64,000 nt of DNA from Plutella xylostella (lineage: Eukaryota > Arthropoda > Insecta > Lepidoptera > Plutellidae), in assembly GCF_932276165.1 (NCBI RefSeq), contig NC_064002.1:2914001-2978000 (forward strand), given 5' to 3'. This document shows positions 12,601 through 23,900 of the stretch, piece after piece. The position numbers and the translations under genes were made by a program. How positions within the stretch are numbered: the first letter of the stretch is position 1; the number at the start of each line of letters is the position of its first letter. The notes under the pieces were generated by a model that made no database searches, had not been told where the DNA came from, and saw only the letters and a list, made by a program, of their open reading frames with translations.

Positions 12601-15600
12601 CACCAAGCTTTCCTTGTCTTTTGTGGCAGCCCTAACCTAGCAAAGCAGAGATTGAGGCAAAGGCAACACGCCTGAAGCAGCCAGAGACACGACGTAAAAC
12701 TGACAGTACGTGAGAACAAGATCACAGTTTCCTCAGAAACATCCATTTGAACCCTGATGCTCGGAAAAAGGGTTCATTCATAGCTCTTTGCTTTGAAAAT
12801 GAAATTGGACGGTCGCTAGACTCGCTAGTAGATTTTCATCAGGCTTTCGCATACCTACTGCAATGGGGTAGGCCCGATTGTTTGACGCCGATATATTTTC
12901 TGTAGGTTGGCACAGTGGAAAATCCAAAAAGGTTGGGGTTTATGACACGATAGCTTAAGTTGTAAGGGAATGCCCAGATTCATACTCTACCTATATAAAT
13001 CTACTGTGTTTTATGGATTTATGGTGAAATTGGTGAAGGGAGACATGGTTTGTAAACCTACATTTAATAAGAACATTTTGTGTGTGTGTGATGTATAAAT
13101 AGGTAGTTTATTTATTATTACATCGTGAATAATCATGATCATTCCTTAAACTTAATTAAATCTGGTGAAGTTCAATGTTCGCTGTGCATCAATAGCGATA
13201 ATTATAGACGCCTTTATTATTTACGTCTAGGTCACACAGCAAATTCCTAACCTCAACCATAACAAAATACGGGTTTAAAAAGATAATGTTTTGAAATAGA
13301 GATCAAAGTTGCCGAAATAAGTATAGAAAATAAAACACATGATTTAAGCACGGCCGTGAATGTCAAGGCTGTGTCGGTATATGTACAGTCAGCAAAACAG
13401 ATATAAATGTAAATTGAAAAACGTTTATTTGCCAAAAGTAGGTTTACATTTTGGTTCCTGGCTCCCAAACTAGGATACCCTGTGCTATGGGTAGCGAGGC
13501 ATCTTTCGTGTACTTCGGGTATATGTACTGTTAAAGTGAATTAACATTACGTGCAGGCTAAGTAAGTAGGTACATCACATTACCTAAGTAGGTAAGTATT
13601 ACAGTAATTACATCCGTCAACAGCAACAATTTAATTTTAAGCGACACTTACGAGAGAGTGATAGGTAAAATGGAAAATACTTTATTAATAGAGCTTGTGT
13701 GTTTTATCGATTACATGTATTTAACTGATCTGTTATCATTATATTATTAGTGACTAAACTGTTTGCGCTTGGACCAATACTTATCTCTTTCGTTGACTGT
13801 ACCCACAGGCTGAGTTTCAAGACGTGCTAACTAAAATGTTTATATTGTACAAAACCTAGGTGACTGCGAAAATGCTTATGCTAAGAAAATATTGCAAAAT
13901 TTAAGTAGGTATAAGTATACTGTCAGTTTTAACCTGTTAATAACTCAATGTAAGTTAAGTATGTCTGGATGTAACTTTTAAACAATTTTATAAGTCAAAA
14001 TCATATGATAAAGGTACAAACAGTTAACGAAAGTATTAAAATATGTATGTATATTTTATAGCAAATAATATTGACATAAGGACTTACTTATTAATAAAGC
14101 TATTGACAGCCTTTTAACAACGCCAACGTTAAGCATGTATTTAAGTTAAATTGCTGTCTCTTTACGTTTTTTTTTCTATTAACATATTTTATATTATATT
14201 GTTACTGAAACGATAAATAATATGATGTAATGTTCCGACCTTGTCTCACAAACAGTGGACATCGATTTCAACAAACTGTTTCACTGCACAACCCAATCCA
14301 AGCTTACATAACTAAGTCACACGTTGTTGCAGAAACAATATAAAAAGATTAAAAAGAGAAGAGTTGGAAATATTAAACTTTTGTCTTACTACCTATTTTG
14401 TGATTTATTAAAGCAACATAATCAGCTAAAGGTTTATTACCTATACCAGGTTACTCATCACATCAGGATGAAACATAATAGCGTTATCCCTATCTTTGTA
14501 CAATATAAGTATACTTAAAACTCATCCTCATCTCAAAATTGTTAACGATTTTAACTAACTTCTTATATTATAGGTATATACTTATTATATTTGATGTAAT
14601 ATACCTGGAATGTACATAGAAATACTGGTATTTCGGAAAGGTTACCGCTCATCTGCCGAGCGATGACGTCAGCAGTCGCTCGGCTCAGGGGTCACTCTCT
14701 CATACTATGACAGAACAAACGCGAATCATCAGATTATCACGCAATCAGCACTCTTAAAGCTGCGTACAGACCGGCCAAACGAACACCAATGAACGGGTTT
14801 CGTTGACCTTCGTTGCTGCAATTTGCCCTGTATTATGTATGATAAATATCCATCGTTGGGCGTTCGTTGGGCGTTCGTTGGGCCGGTCTGTACGCAGCTT
14901 AACACAACGAGACAGAGTCGTGGTAGCGCTGCATTTTTGTTTTTTCCAAGCTTCGGAACTCTGCGCTAGCGTGCCGATGGGGTGACATTTCTTGTCTTGT
15001 CTACAAATAGAGAGACCCCTTGAGTCGGAGGTGAGCGAGCGACATCGCGACCTATGCCTCCTCCCCAGCGAGTAGCACCCGTCTTCTAATCTGTCTCATG
15101 TTTTGATGCTACTTATTTGACAACAGTTATTGTTACGTAGCTTTAGTGCCAATTTCTCCATAGTGGGTTAGAGCATCACCAGGGATTATGGCTTGACTTT
15201 TGACACCACTGTCAAGAATTAAATATGGAGATGGCGTATAATTGATCAACCTTTACCTGGTTACGATTTAACCGACTATTGTGAAATTTGAGCTATTTAT
15301 AAATTTCGCTAGAGCTGAGAAGTTTAAATCACGTTAAGTTGGTGTTTAGACACAGTTTATAAGGTATTGGACAGCGCTAAGCTTATGTTAAATATTGTCT
15401 AAGGTAAGGCCCAAATATGGTTTAATAAAATAGCAAACAAATTAGAAAGCTGAGAAGATATTTTGCTCATCTTTAAATTTAATTATCATATTCATAGAGG
15501 TAACACTGTCGGTGTTCTTAATATAAATGCATTTTGCAACCAGCACACTAGTCTTTTTAGGAAATATTTACCCTGTGATTACCAATATTTAAGAACAAGA

Positions 15601-18600
15601 AGCGTACACACAAATTACTTACATGAATTCATTTAGTTTTACTTGTTAGAAAAACTCATAAAAATAGCATGGCGTGCCCTATACTCGGATAAACGTGGAT
15701 ATGAGTCACATAGAAGCTTTTAGCTTATTATTATGACGTTTCATGATCATTATATATACAGAATCATTTATGTATCAGCCTGTTAATAACACATATGAGA
15801 TCAGCCTATCAAAATAACACCCATAAGAAGACACTTTATACGTCTTTGCTGGCGCTACATGCATAATCAATTATGTTTTGTAAACTTAGACAAAAGTTTT
15901 GAAAACTTACATAAATGTGGATCGATTTTAGCTGTCGCATGTACACGTATCTCATCGCTACAAAAACGGTTCAGCATGCGTAGTGCGAGTTGTACCTACA
16001 GTTCAAGCAGTGCTAAGTATACCCGAAACTGTATTTCGCGGTAGAGTGTCCAATAACTATTGTAGTGGGCAGGCGGCACTATAAAAAAGTCGCGTTTACT
16101 TACTGTTTCACTGCTTGATCGTTGCAAAAAACTAGGCCCTCAAATCTTCTTCGGTCTTTCTCTTGTAACCGATTATACCGTGAGTGAGGTAATAAAACGT
16201 AAGAGGTACTAACCGAAATGTTGTTAATTAATAATAGGTAGGTACTTAATTGATAAATTGGTCTTAATTTACCGACATCGCGGTCGAGAGTGAGGCCTAG
16301 AGCTAACCGTTATATAATTATGAGAGGTTAATGCGGGAGTTTGAAGCCATACAGAACGTTCTTAATTAATTAATAACTATAATATAAGGAAATTCTGAAT
16401 ATCTAAAATTGCTTCTGAACATGAGGTAAAATTTCCCGAATCTTGTAACTGCAAAATGTGAAAAGATACTGTAAATTTAAATTAGCCCGAATAATTTTTA
16501 TAAATATTGATGTAGGTACCTACCAATAGACGATTTGTTATTCTTGTTACGTTTTTAAAATAAACTTCGTTGGTACTTATTTGTTTTTATTGCCATCGGG
16601 AGTTGTTCCCTGAATCGTCCATTTCCTTCGTGGCACATTAAAAGTCGAACTTTCAGCGGGAATCTTGGGAGTTGTATTTTGTTTTGTATAATGTTTAGGC
16701 AACAATGCTAGCAGTGATAAATTGTACTAAATAAGTGCCGCCCCGTGAATGCTTGTGATTCCATGGGTGTCACCCTTATCAAAGTAACTTTAGCTTTTTG
16801 TCGAAATCCTACAAATACATAGCATGTACATCTTACAAATTCTAGAAGCATATGTACGGCTTAATACATAACTATTAAGAGCAATGACCCAGGCGCAGTT
16901 AAGATCTTGTTTGCGCCCAAAAAAGTGTCAATGTAAACTGTTTCACGGCCAGGGTTGTCCAACCTTTTTTGGCGTGTGCGGTTTTGGACATGTGACAGAA
17001 CAATTGATGGGCTCGCCTGCCCGCCCCGCGGAGTCATTGCCCCAAACTGGCGGACCCAGTGCACAGTTACAAGTAACTGGTTCCAGTTTTTGTTTGAACA
17101 GAAAAAGGACGTTAAAGTGGCCCTTAGCGAGGAAGGTAAATGAGGGATTTAACGGTACTCTTGCGTTTCCAAATAATCGCGTCGAACATTTATTTTGGAG
17201 ACTTTGTAACTGTGACAAAGTTTTTTTTAATTCGTTGAATACCTGCGTCAGCCAGCCAGTTTAATTGTTACAATAATACACGCGTTAGATGTTTTTGTAA
17301 ACGGTTGACAATTTCTAGCGTTCTGTGGAATACAGTTCATAATATTGAAACCTGAAATTTAATTTCTAGGTTATAAATCCATTTTTGTATCAAAACGTAT
17401 GAAATGAGATACTTAACAATAACGTTCTTTACTCTCCAAGTAACAATAACGGTTTCGTCCAATAGTAAATAGCTCATAATATTATGCATAAAATACTTTG
17501 CGAGGAAGTTTCCCTGTTCTAATTTAATTTTGTAAACTGAATGTGTATCGTATTTCAGCGTTAAATTATTCGGACATCGCTCCACCGGCACCGCCCGTGT
17601 AGCCGTGTACCTACTCGTGCGGAGACGTAAGATTTTTCCTAATTATTTTTTTGTTTATTTAAGCGTAACTCTTGTGTAGTGACGCGCTCCACGAGACCAT
17701 TGACCATTGTTATGTAAACCAAACAATGGTAATGGAAATAACTACCTACAGCCTAGTGACCAACTTTGCTCCATCTTAACTATAAGAACCAAGATCTTTT
17801 CTAGGCATTCCTTGTGACCGTCCGCGTTGCATTGCATTTAGTTTTAGTTCGGTACCCCAGACACTTTGAACAAAAGGCTCTATAAAGACCACATTCATGT
17901 TTGTATGGCTGAAAGCTGTAACTGTTTGTATTTCAATGGCAATAAGCACGGAACAAAGGATGCGCTGCTCTCCCAAACTGGGTCTAGTTAATGTCATGAT
18001 TAGTTTGTTTAAAATGACAGTTGAAATAGACCAGACGGGGCTTTTGTGTTTTCTGTTAGGTATAATTATTGTTTGCGAGGTCATTGACATCAAATGATCG
18101 TCTGCTAATAATTATTACTCTACATTTTGATGGATGCCGATGGTCTTTAATGTGGCGATAGTTCATAAGAAGTTATATCCAAGATTACTACTTTTTTGCT
18201 AAGGCCTACTAGCGCTTTCAAGGATTGCTTTTAGTTTTTAATAACATCATATTGCGAATTGGATGTTCAATACGACAAACATTTTTCCGACACAATTATA
18301 AAAAAATATTTTTATAACTTGGTTTAAATCTTTAATTATAAAATTAAGTATACTATGCTTTTAAAGCAAGCTCACCGAAGCTATCGCTTAATTGTGTTTT
18401 TCGTAGAAAATACCAACATTTCTGAAGGACCTAAAGGTGCATTAATGCTGAAAGAAAGTTTACTTGAATTTATTCGTTACGAGCTCACATAAAACAATTA
18501 TATGATATATTTTTATTTGTTTGTGGTACTTCAAAGCTACTTCATTAGCCGCTTAGATCGTAATCTCGCCCTTCTAAAGGTCTACAGGAAGTTCTAATTT

Positions 18601-19817
18601 GGAGATCAAACAAGTTATTGACTCGATTAAAATTATTCTTTTCATTGAACTGATTTTGGAATTCGTAAAATGCTTACGCCTGTTTTATGATTTTACAAGC
18701 AGTTGTTTAAATATTAAAATCTTAAGTAAGTTAATATACTTAAGATTTTAATGTTTATGTGTAGGAATCGAATTTGGAAACTTTGGTAGCAGTCAGTTTT
18801 GCTAGCCACTAATACCATCTTGTCTGATCCGGCTTCGAAACACAAATACAAATTTCTCGTCATTCTGAACAATTTTTGTGGTACGTCTGCATGTAACGGA
18901 AATCATAATCTCACATCACCGCGTGAGCTTCGCTTCGTCTTAAAATGTCCGGTGGAAATGATTGTCTCTCATTTCCCTGTATAAACTATATGTATGTATA
19001 AGTTAAGTAATCCCAAGGAAACTCCCGGATTACATAGGACTATTGTAGGATATGGAGAAAACTATTATCCAGAGCTATGGTGTGGGGTGCTAATGCTAAA
19101 TGACGTGGTAAGTGGAACTATTGAGGGACTTATTACGAGTACTATTAATAATTATAAATTTAGTATTTAGTTTTTAATCATTAGTTCATTCTTTACAATA
19201 CATACATAATAACATGTCAATATTTCCTCTTTATGATATTGATATGATAACATCGTAACTTTGCTAACACCTCAGTATAAATAAATAATTATTGAAAGTT
19301 CAGGGTCAGCTTGTTTAGTAACAATACGCAAAATTCGTTTATGAGGTTCCTATTAATTTTCACAAATACTACTTAACTAATACCATGAATAAAATTTCAT
19401 ACACTTGTAACTTACTTGGGTATATTTTTTTTTATAAATTATACGTGGTTTATATTTTATTCCATAACCTTTTTTGCCTTTATTTAGACCCATTTAAATA
19501 TTCCTATTTCCCTAGTAGTCTAATAGTGATCTTTAAACGACCAACCCACGAAGTAGGCTAAGCGTGGGACACCCTCCAGGTGTCTAGAACAACGTTGTAG
19601 CTGGATGAGGATGTACGAGGGTAGAGTATTCAGGTGATTCTTGGGAGAGGCCTATGTCCATAAGTAAAACATTATGTCTGCTTTTCATGTCCTTAAAGTA
19701 TTGTAATTTAATTCAATTTCCTAATCGCCAGCTAAGTTTGTAACTGACCAAACCCACAACCCTGAATGTACCTAACAAGAAACTTACCAGAAGGTAAAAC
19801 AAAATCCCTGCCCCCAT
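309..19817 (-). CDS. Secreted chitin-binding RR cuticle protein with collagen-like Gly-Pro tail (8 exons, 3' end outside window)
   Basis: Rebuilt as exons 19817-19788, 4839-4596, 3108-2901, 2520-2327, 1657-1499, 1307-1188, 983-843 and 440-309. Phases match at every junction (0; 1; 2; then 1 throughout), giving 409 codons in the window. Order: signal peptide (MGAGILFYLL joined to VTLALSQA), acidic Thr/Lys/Asp linker, chitin-binding RR domain with the YGFGYDVGPNG start and a PDG-x(11)-ADS-x-GYRV core, Pro-rich segment, then Gly-Pro-X repeats. The RR domain (Pfam Chitin_bind_4 type) is known to bind chitin in cuticle, so the product is probably extracellular matrix. The collagen-like tail is unusual for this family. 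The last visible exon ends in a donor, so the C-terminus lies left of the window. The gene model is inferred from splice signals; the family call is firm, the specific function is not. Confidence 0.85.
500..842. other. Intron between collagen-like exons
   Basis: Holds the (TA)n microsatellite at about 571-622 and otherwise AT-rich sequence without a visible exon. Confidence 0.6.
571..622. repeat. (TA)n microsatellite
   Basis: About 26 uninterrupted TA units in a cuticle-gene intron. Confidence 0.95.
843..983 (-). CDS. Cuticle protein exon 7: collagen-like repeat (47 codons)
   Basis: Phase 1-1 exon. Five GGP units lead to PPGTGSGSGYYPG, then GQPGQPGQPGSPGTPGGPG. Acceptor TTTTCAG and donor GTAAATC are clear on the minus strand. 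Confidence 0.85.
1188..1307 (-). CDS. Cuticle protein exon 6: collagen-like repeat (40 codons)
   Basis: Phase 1-1 exon. A GGPSGPGGPSGPGGPG block is followed by SGGYYPG and five GSP/GYP triplets. It is the shortest of the four and has the same three-part design: GGP block, YYPG, GxP block. Confidence 0.85.
1499..1657 (-). CDS. Cuticle protein exon 5: collagen-like Gly-X-Y repeat (53 codons)
   Basis: Phase 1-1 exon starting GYPGGGGYYPGQPGQPGQPG, then GSP and GTP triplets ending GTPGGPG. Glycine holds every third position over most of the exon, as in collagen, with Pro in third place. It lacks the leading GGP block of the other three exons and carries the YYPG motif near its start. Confidence 0.85.
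1813..1880. repeat. (GAATA)n-headed retroelement 3'-end fragment
   Basis: A short TAGAA/GAATA run followed by AACATTTATTCAACACATAA. It looks like the tail of a lepidopteran non-LTR element in reverse orientation. No coding part remains. Confidence 0.4.
2327..2520 (-). CDS. Cuticle protein exon 4: proline-rich linker
   Basis: 194 bp between a CCCCCACAG acceptor and a GTAACTTG donor; phase 2 in, phase 1 out. It starts APPPKAVTLPWDKLYFPKGC and continues with a poly-proline/arginine run (PPPPPPRPPPRP) and an ending NPSPGVVHPGQ that leads into the Gly-Pro repeats. One cysteine (KGCGR) could pair with the one in the RR exon; that is speculation. Confidence 0.8.
2901..3108 (-). CDS. Cuticle protein exon 3: RR-type chitin-binding domain
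   Basis: 208 bp, phase 1 in and phase 2 out, GC-rich against its surroundings. It encodes AYGFGYDVGPNGQFHHETRG, then DGVTYGCYGYVEPDGFLRAT and HYVADSHGYRVVEPEKPVEV, in that order. Aromatics, PDG, the ADx-x-GY signature and the final valine-rich strand fit the Rebers-Riddiford consensus. The Cys in GVTYGCYGY is not part of the usual RR-1/RR-2 core and marks a subfamily. It ends in an acidic FPEEEGE run. Confidence 0.9.
3109..4595 (-). other. Intron 2 of the cuticle gene
   Basis: AT-rich. An 81-codon plus-strand ORF at 3597-3842 has no splice, promoter or family support. Nothing else is visible. Confidence 0.5.
4596..4839 (-). CDS. Cuticle protein exon 2: end of signal peptide and acidic linker
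   Basis: Acceptor TTACAG; phase 0 in, phase 1 out; 244 bp. After the leader end come a Thr/Lys/Glu-rich segment of repeated 'DKTV' type motifs, an RSGRQ basic spot, a PYGYGQ motif, then a strongly acidic stretch (VVVDIEDDEK) and tyrosines (QYYETNYD). It looks like a disordered spacer between leader and chitin-binding domain. The pieces VEKAVEE, TADKTVDR and similar may be short internal repeats. Confidence 0.8.
6051..6570. mobile_element. MITE-like element with GGGGGGTCACT inverted ends
   Basis: Left end AGACGTCTGGGGGGGTCACT (6051-6070) matches the reverse complement of the right end (about 6549-6570, ending CCCCCCTGGCGTGTCTT). A second stem inside pairs 6229-6260 with 6467-6495 (about 27 of 29 bases) around AAGTCTGCTAAGGAA. 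No coding capacity. It shares the segment around GAGATAGAGTC...GCGCTGCCGATG with the element at 14683-15025. Confidence 0.6.
6855..7000. mobile_element. Non-LTR retroelement 3' end with (ATACA)n
   Basis: ATACA repeats, CTCTTTATTTGCACC, then AAAAAGGCGGCCTTATTGCT and CAGACAACCTTTGGACAAC. This is a recurrent 3'-untranslated tail of lepidopteran LINE/SINE families, reverse-oriented. No ORF. Confidence 0.55.
7041..7160. mobile_element. Diverged second copy of the same retroelement tail
   Basis: TAGAATATTCTTTATTTG...AAAAATGGCGGTCGTATTAGCTTAAAGCGATTTTTC follows the same order of blocks as 6855-7000 at lower similarity. Confidence 0.4.
9331..9545 (-). mobile_element. RTE-type LINE, 3' terminal fragment
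   Basis: The minus strand reads DNRWGRRVLEWRPRTGKRSV, then GRPPARWTDDLRRVVGSGW and GEAYVQQW, the conserved C-terminus after the reverse transcriptase domain in RTE-like LINEs. The plus strand carries the lepidopteran signature CTGCTGGACATAGGCCTCTC. 5'-truncated and dead. Confidence 0.75.
14683..15025. mobile_element. MITE-like element with CTCAGGGGTCACT ends, hosting a nested MITE
   Basis: GGCTCAGGGGTCACTCT at the left pairs with AGAGACCCCTTGAGTC at the right. It shares ACGAGACAGAGTCGTGGTAG and the GCTTCGGAACTCTGCGC block with the 6.05-6.57 kb element, so it is the same family. A second inverted-repeat element lies within (14756-14900). Confidence 0.5.
14756..14900. mobile_element. Nested MITE with TAA target duplication
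   Basis: Ends AGCTGCGTACAGACCGGCC and its inverse, GGCCGGTCTGTACGCAGCT, are near-perfect and flanked by TAA on both sides. A 3-bp TWA duplication is typical of PIF/Harbinger-type MITEs. The interior repeats GTTGGGCGTTC. Confidence 0.65.
18713..18752. repeat. Perfect 16-bp hairpin
   Basis: ATTAAAATCTTAAGTA and its exact inverse are separated by 8 bases. AT-rich; may be the core of a worn MITE. Confidence 0.8.
19520..19690 (+). mobile_element. RTE-type LINE 3' remnant
   Basis: Plus strand has decayed 'GRPTKWAK', 'EGRVFR' and the GGGAGAGGCCTATGTCCA end block that encodes the GEAYV motif in the other copies. Several indels. Confidence 0.5.
19788..19817 (-). CDS. Cuticle protein exon 1: start codon and first half of signal peptide
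   Basis: Ten codons, MGAGILFYLL, followed by the strong donor GTAAGTTTC. The context AGCCATGG is a good start. It ends in phase 0 and joins exon 2, whose first residues VTLALSQA finish a hydrophobic leader. A very short first exon splitting the signal peptide is the common layout of insect cuticle protein genes. Another upstream-type exon near 8.33 kb (13 codons) would not make a leader, so this start was preferred. Confidence 0.8.
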
Positions 19818-19952
19818 GGCTAGGGGTGGCCGTGTCGGCCTGCTCTCGTCTCTGTCTCGGATGCACAGCCTCGGCCGTATACAGGATGTCCCAACCCCCA
19901 CACACTAGCAACTGAGATCTGACCACATAGCCCGCGACTCGCGCCGGTTCTC

Positions 19953-19990
19953 AAACTAAATGTGCAAAGACAAAGATGCGCCTCTTATAT
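19953..19990 (-). promoter_or_regulatory. Candidate core promoter of the cuticle gene
   Basis: On the minus strand ATATAAG (19990-19984) lies about 30 bases before TTTAGTTTG (19960-19952), an initiator-like sequence, and about 170 bases before the start codon. A better TCAGT initiator match at 19915-19911 has no TATA box at the right distance. Only the sequence motifs and spacing support this. Confidence 0.4.
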
Positions 19991-20187
19991 TACTTCTTAG
20001 CGGCGGATACCGCAACGTATTTGGCATATGGATACGAGATTTGTTTGTTTGTGTGCGTGCGTTTCGGCGATCGAAGCCTCCGCGAGTACAGTCGGCTCAT
20101 TAATTCGCAGCACGCGTGGAGGATGAGATGTTGGTAGTTTGCGATGCGGATTTTGGTTTGGTTGGATAGATATTTACGTACTCATAT

Positions 20188-20224
20188 TGTGCTATATACC
20201 TATATTATAATATAAATATTATAT

Positions 20225-20269
<45 letters not shown>

Positions 20270-20274
20270 CACAA
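20188..20274. repeat. (TA)n tract inside a hairpin
   Basis: ATTGTGCTATATA at the left and TATATAGCACAAT at the right are inverse copies enclosing AT-rich sequence and an uninterrupted TA run of about 45 bases. Confidence 0.7.
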
Positions 20275-20299
20275 TAAAAAGGTACAGCAAAATGTAATT

Positions 20300-20470
20300 T
20301 TAATGTAACTTCAACCTATAAATTAACATAATACTACTAATACTATTAATAATACTACCATAATACTACTAGTAATAATACAACTATTACTAAACATAAT
20401 ACTATTTAACACAGTACTTACCTCTAATAACAATATGATACTTACTTAATAAAAAAAAAAAAAAAAAAAA
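20300..20470. repeat. Low-complexity AATACTACT-type tract and poly-A
   Basis: Irregular repeats of AATACTA/ATACTATTA followed by a run of about 20 A, directly upstream of the RTE fragment. Confidence 0.7.
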
Positions 20471-20471
20471 T

Positions 20472-20996
20472 TGATCGGCACATAAGACTAGCGTGGGCAG
20501 CCTACTCCAAAATTGAATTCGCTCTAAAAATGAACATCACGGCTGAGCAGAAAGCTCGTATACATGACCAGTGTATCCTACCTGTGCTTACATACGGGGC
20601 CGAAACCTGGGTTTTTACAAAAGAGTTTCTCTCCAAGCTCAGAGTGGCACAAAGAGCAATTGAACGCAAGATGGTAGGAGTGACACTGAGGGACCGAAAG
20701 AGAAATGAATGGCTCAGAGAACAAAGCAAAGTCACTGACGCCATCAAACGTGTAGCGAACCTGAAGTGGCAATGGGCTGGTCACGTCGCCAGAAAACATG
20801 GCTCGTGGTGCAAAACGCTGCTGGAATGGAGACCGTATGGTGAGACACGCCCTCGTGGTCGACCACAAATGCGATGGACCGACGATATAAGGAAAACATC
20901 CGGTAGCAAATGGATAGAGATAGCCCAAGATCGAGATGAGTGGCATAGACTGAAGGAGGCCTACACCTTTGAGGTTGAAAACGGCTAAGAAGAAGA
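20472..20996 (+). mobile_element. RTE-type LINE, 5'-truncated, with open C-terminal frame
   Basis: Open from DRHIRLAWAAYSKIEFALKM to the stop at 20986-20988, about 170 codons. It includes ILPVLTYGAETW (end of the reverse transcriptase/thumb region), LKWQWAGHVAR, GRPQMRWTDDIR and the end KEAYTFEVENG, then an (AAG)n tail typical of RTE elements. No catalytic YxDD motif is included, so the fragment cannot transpose. The intact frame suggests a fairly recent insertion. Confidence 0.85.
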
Positions 20997-23900
20997 AGAA
21001 GACTTACTTAATTCAAGTTTACAATTACAAGGTTTTGAACCCTAAAATAATATATTTTTTTTTCTTGTTATATATATTGTATTAGTGAACTACCTGTACC
21101 TATGTGTCAGTGACGCGTATGTGTGAAGCAAAAATGTCCTTTGAAAAAAAATCTAACCACAAGAAGGTGTAAATCTCATATCACGGGAATTCAATCGCGA
21201 AAAACTTCGGGGGTCCATTTGAAGTCTGAATTATGGTAAAAGCTTTCCTTTCCAACTTAGTATACACTTTCAGGTTTTCTGGTAATCACCACGATTAATG
21301 TTCAGGGCATTGATATGTTAATGTAAGTACATTTAAGGCAGATTATTTTGCTCAATTAAATTTATTAGTAAGATATAATTATATGTGATATCAATTCATC
21401 TCTGTATGTTATAATCAAAAATGTATGTTGGACATTGATGTTATAAATAGAATGTTAGAGACAGCCTTACCAAAATATCGTGTAAATAAGATTTAATTTT
21501 AGTCCTGTTAAAATTAGTCGGTGTATATCACAACGCAAAATTTAAGGTACTTACTTTTATTCAGTAATTAATTTAAAGATGTTTATCATTAACAAGTTTT
21601 GCTATTAAGTGTCCCCATTAATCATGTTTAGTGTTGGAGCCAATAACCTTATCCGGAGCATTTCTAGTGAACATTACGAAGTGAATTTAATAATACTTAA
21701 AAAAAAACAGAAATACATAATATATTAGAGTGTTGAACTCCAAGAATTAACGGAAGTTGCGACTATAATATTAATAATTTAAGATAGAATGGGCCGAAAG
21801 TGTCATTTGTAATGCCCACTATGTATTAATAGATAATATTCCTTGTCTACGAAACTTTCCTGAGAGATCTGGCCTGTTTGGATCAGTGAAGGTCACTGCT
21901 GATGGTGGTATAGACAACGAACTTATACAAGGCGGACTTATTGCTAATCTACATTATGGATAGCTACCGTCTTTCTTTGTTTAATTGAACTAGGGAATCA
22001 TATTATAAGGATATAACCATATTTATTTGTTATGAGTTCACCATAACTGTATGGATATCTGAGATGCAGCTCTATCCGTGAGAAGATGATACAATTGATT
22101 TATTTCCATACAATATTTCTTACGTACGTAAAAAGCCATCGGTCAATCAGAGCTTTTATGACTTTCATGCCGTAAATGTAACCATGAGGGTTATTATTAT
22201 ATAAGCCTAGTTTATTTAATTCTTTGGTCAGTGAGCAGTATCTGGCTGTTTTATCCACAATGAAATACTACACCATTCCTTCAGATGTAAATACCCCCGA
22301 TGATAGATAATAATTAAAAAGACACCCAGATACATTATTATTTACATAATTATGTAGATAGAAAAAAACACGTACGCAGTTATGTATAGACAAGAACAAC
22401 TTGCATGTCTCTTTTTTCCGTAAGTTTCTGCTACCCCACCCCTTTCCAACCCAACAAAAAAAAATTCCATAGTAAAAAGTCACGTGACCAACAAAGTTTC
22501 TATGGAAAATAATATTTTTTTTTCGCGATTTTTCAAATTCTGATTTCAGTTTCAGGCTTAGATATACCATGCTGCACATGTAGGTTTCGGCTTAGTATAC
22601 CCTTTTTGCAACACCCTGTATACATATACTTACTATTGAAAAACCAGTGAAAGAAGACAATCCTCCATTACAATGCAGATATAGGTACTACACATAGAAC
22701 GATTGTAATTAACAAAGTTGATATTGAATCGCAACTTAAAACTTTCCTGAAAGGGTAAGTACTTGGTCCGTGAGGATTTGTGAAAATTACATCTTACCTG
22801 AACTTTCGGGACTTTGGGAAATTTAATATCCCAATAATTTTAATGAAACAACGGAACTTGCCGTGTTGATGACCTAATAGAGGAAGGGGAAATATAATTT
22901 CAGCTTTACGGGATGTCAGTATAAATCAGCCCCGTATTAGATAAATACCTGAGCGAAGTGCTTTGTTCAGGATTATGATGTTAGGTAATTCATTGAGATG
23001 TACCTACTGTAGATAATATGGCTTTAAATATTAAATAATAGCTTTTATATATTAAAATATATTTGAGTTCGCCTGAAAATGCTAGTTTCCGAGTACGATA
23101 TCCATTTGAGTTTTAAGGTTTAGGACATAAAATATACTTATTTGATAAAAAAATGAAAGCCAAAAAACAGCCTACAAAATAGGTAATTATAATAACGAAA
23201 ATATTAAAGCAAGGTACCTACATACTAAAAATAATTAGTATGACTTGCCACCTAAAAGTATATAAAATGAATTCGACATAATCTACACAGAAAGAAAATA
23301 CATTTCTATCTTGTAAAAAGTAAAGGTACCTAGTTAATATTTTACGATTTTTCAGGTACTAAACATCCTTTGAAACACACAATAATGGGAGAAGCCTTAT
23401 CTTATTTCATTGTAGGTGTCTGTCAAGTATTACTATTGTCCTTTTCAAAATAAATTTTGGAAGACACTCTTAAACCCCACAAATTAAGGACGATACTCGT
23501 ATAACGTGCAGCGTGTAATGATAACGAGACGACACTATAAAGTTAATGAGATATCCCTTCGCGCACTTAATAATTTGTAACACTATCCCCCTATTGTTAG
23601 GTCGGTTAATAAACATTACCATTTCATCACATAGGCACGTGTATGAATTAGGTTATTTTAAAAGTAACGTTAAAGGATTTTTTAAAATATACGTGTATGA
23701 ACTTTAACTCGTTTCAAATATTAAAAAAATGTAAGGTTGTTTCTATCAGCAATAGTAGTACGTGATAAATGATTTTTAACGGCGGCATTGTCTTTTCATG
23801 TATTTGCTTTGTGGTCTTTTCAACCTATAAACATTTATGTCTATTTCTGTAACTTTGTTGAATGTCCATTAGTAAAAAAAATTACCGTCCTCCTTCGGCA

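Larger units (their letters stand above)
4840..19787 (-). other. 14.9 kb first intron of the cuticle gene
   Basis: No exon that would fit the reading frame is needed or convincing here. It is mostly AT-rich sequence with LINE/SINE 3' ends (6855-7000, 7041-7160, 9331-9545, 19520-19690), MITE-like elements (6051-6570, 14683-15025) and a perfect small hairpin (18713-18752). The rest shows nothing I can name. Large first introns often hold enhancers, but none can be read from sequence alone. Confidence 0.6.

Noticed and set aside
16884..17264. Overlapping ORFs of 126, 91 and 62 codons on both strands
   Set aside because: Several frames open at once in a locally GC-rich patch. The CCAGGGTTGTCCAACCTTTT start hints at an old hAT-like element end, but I found no matching second end.
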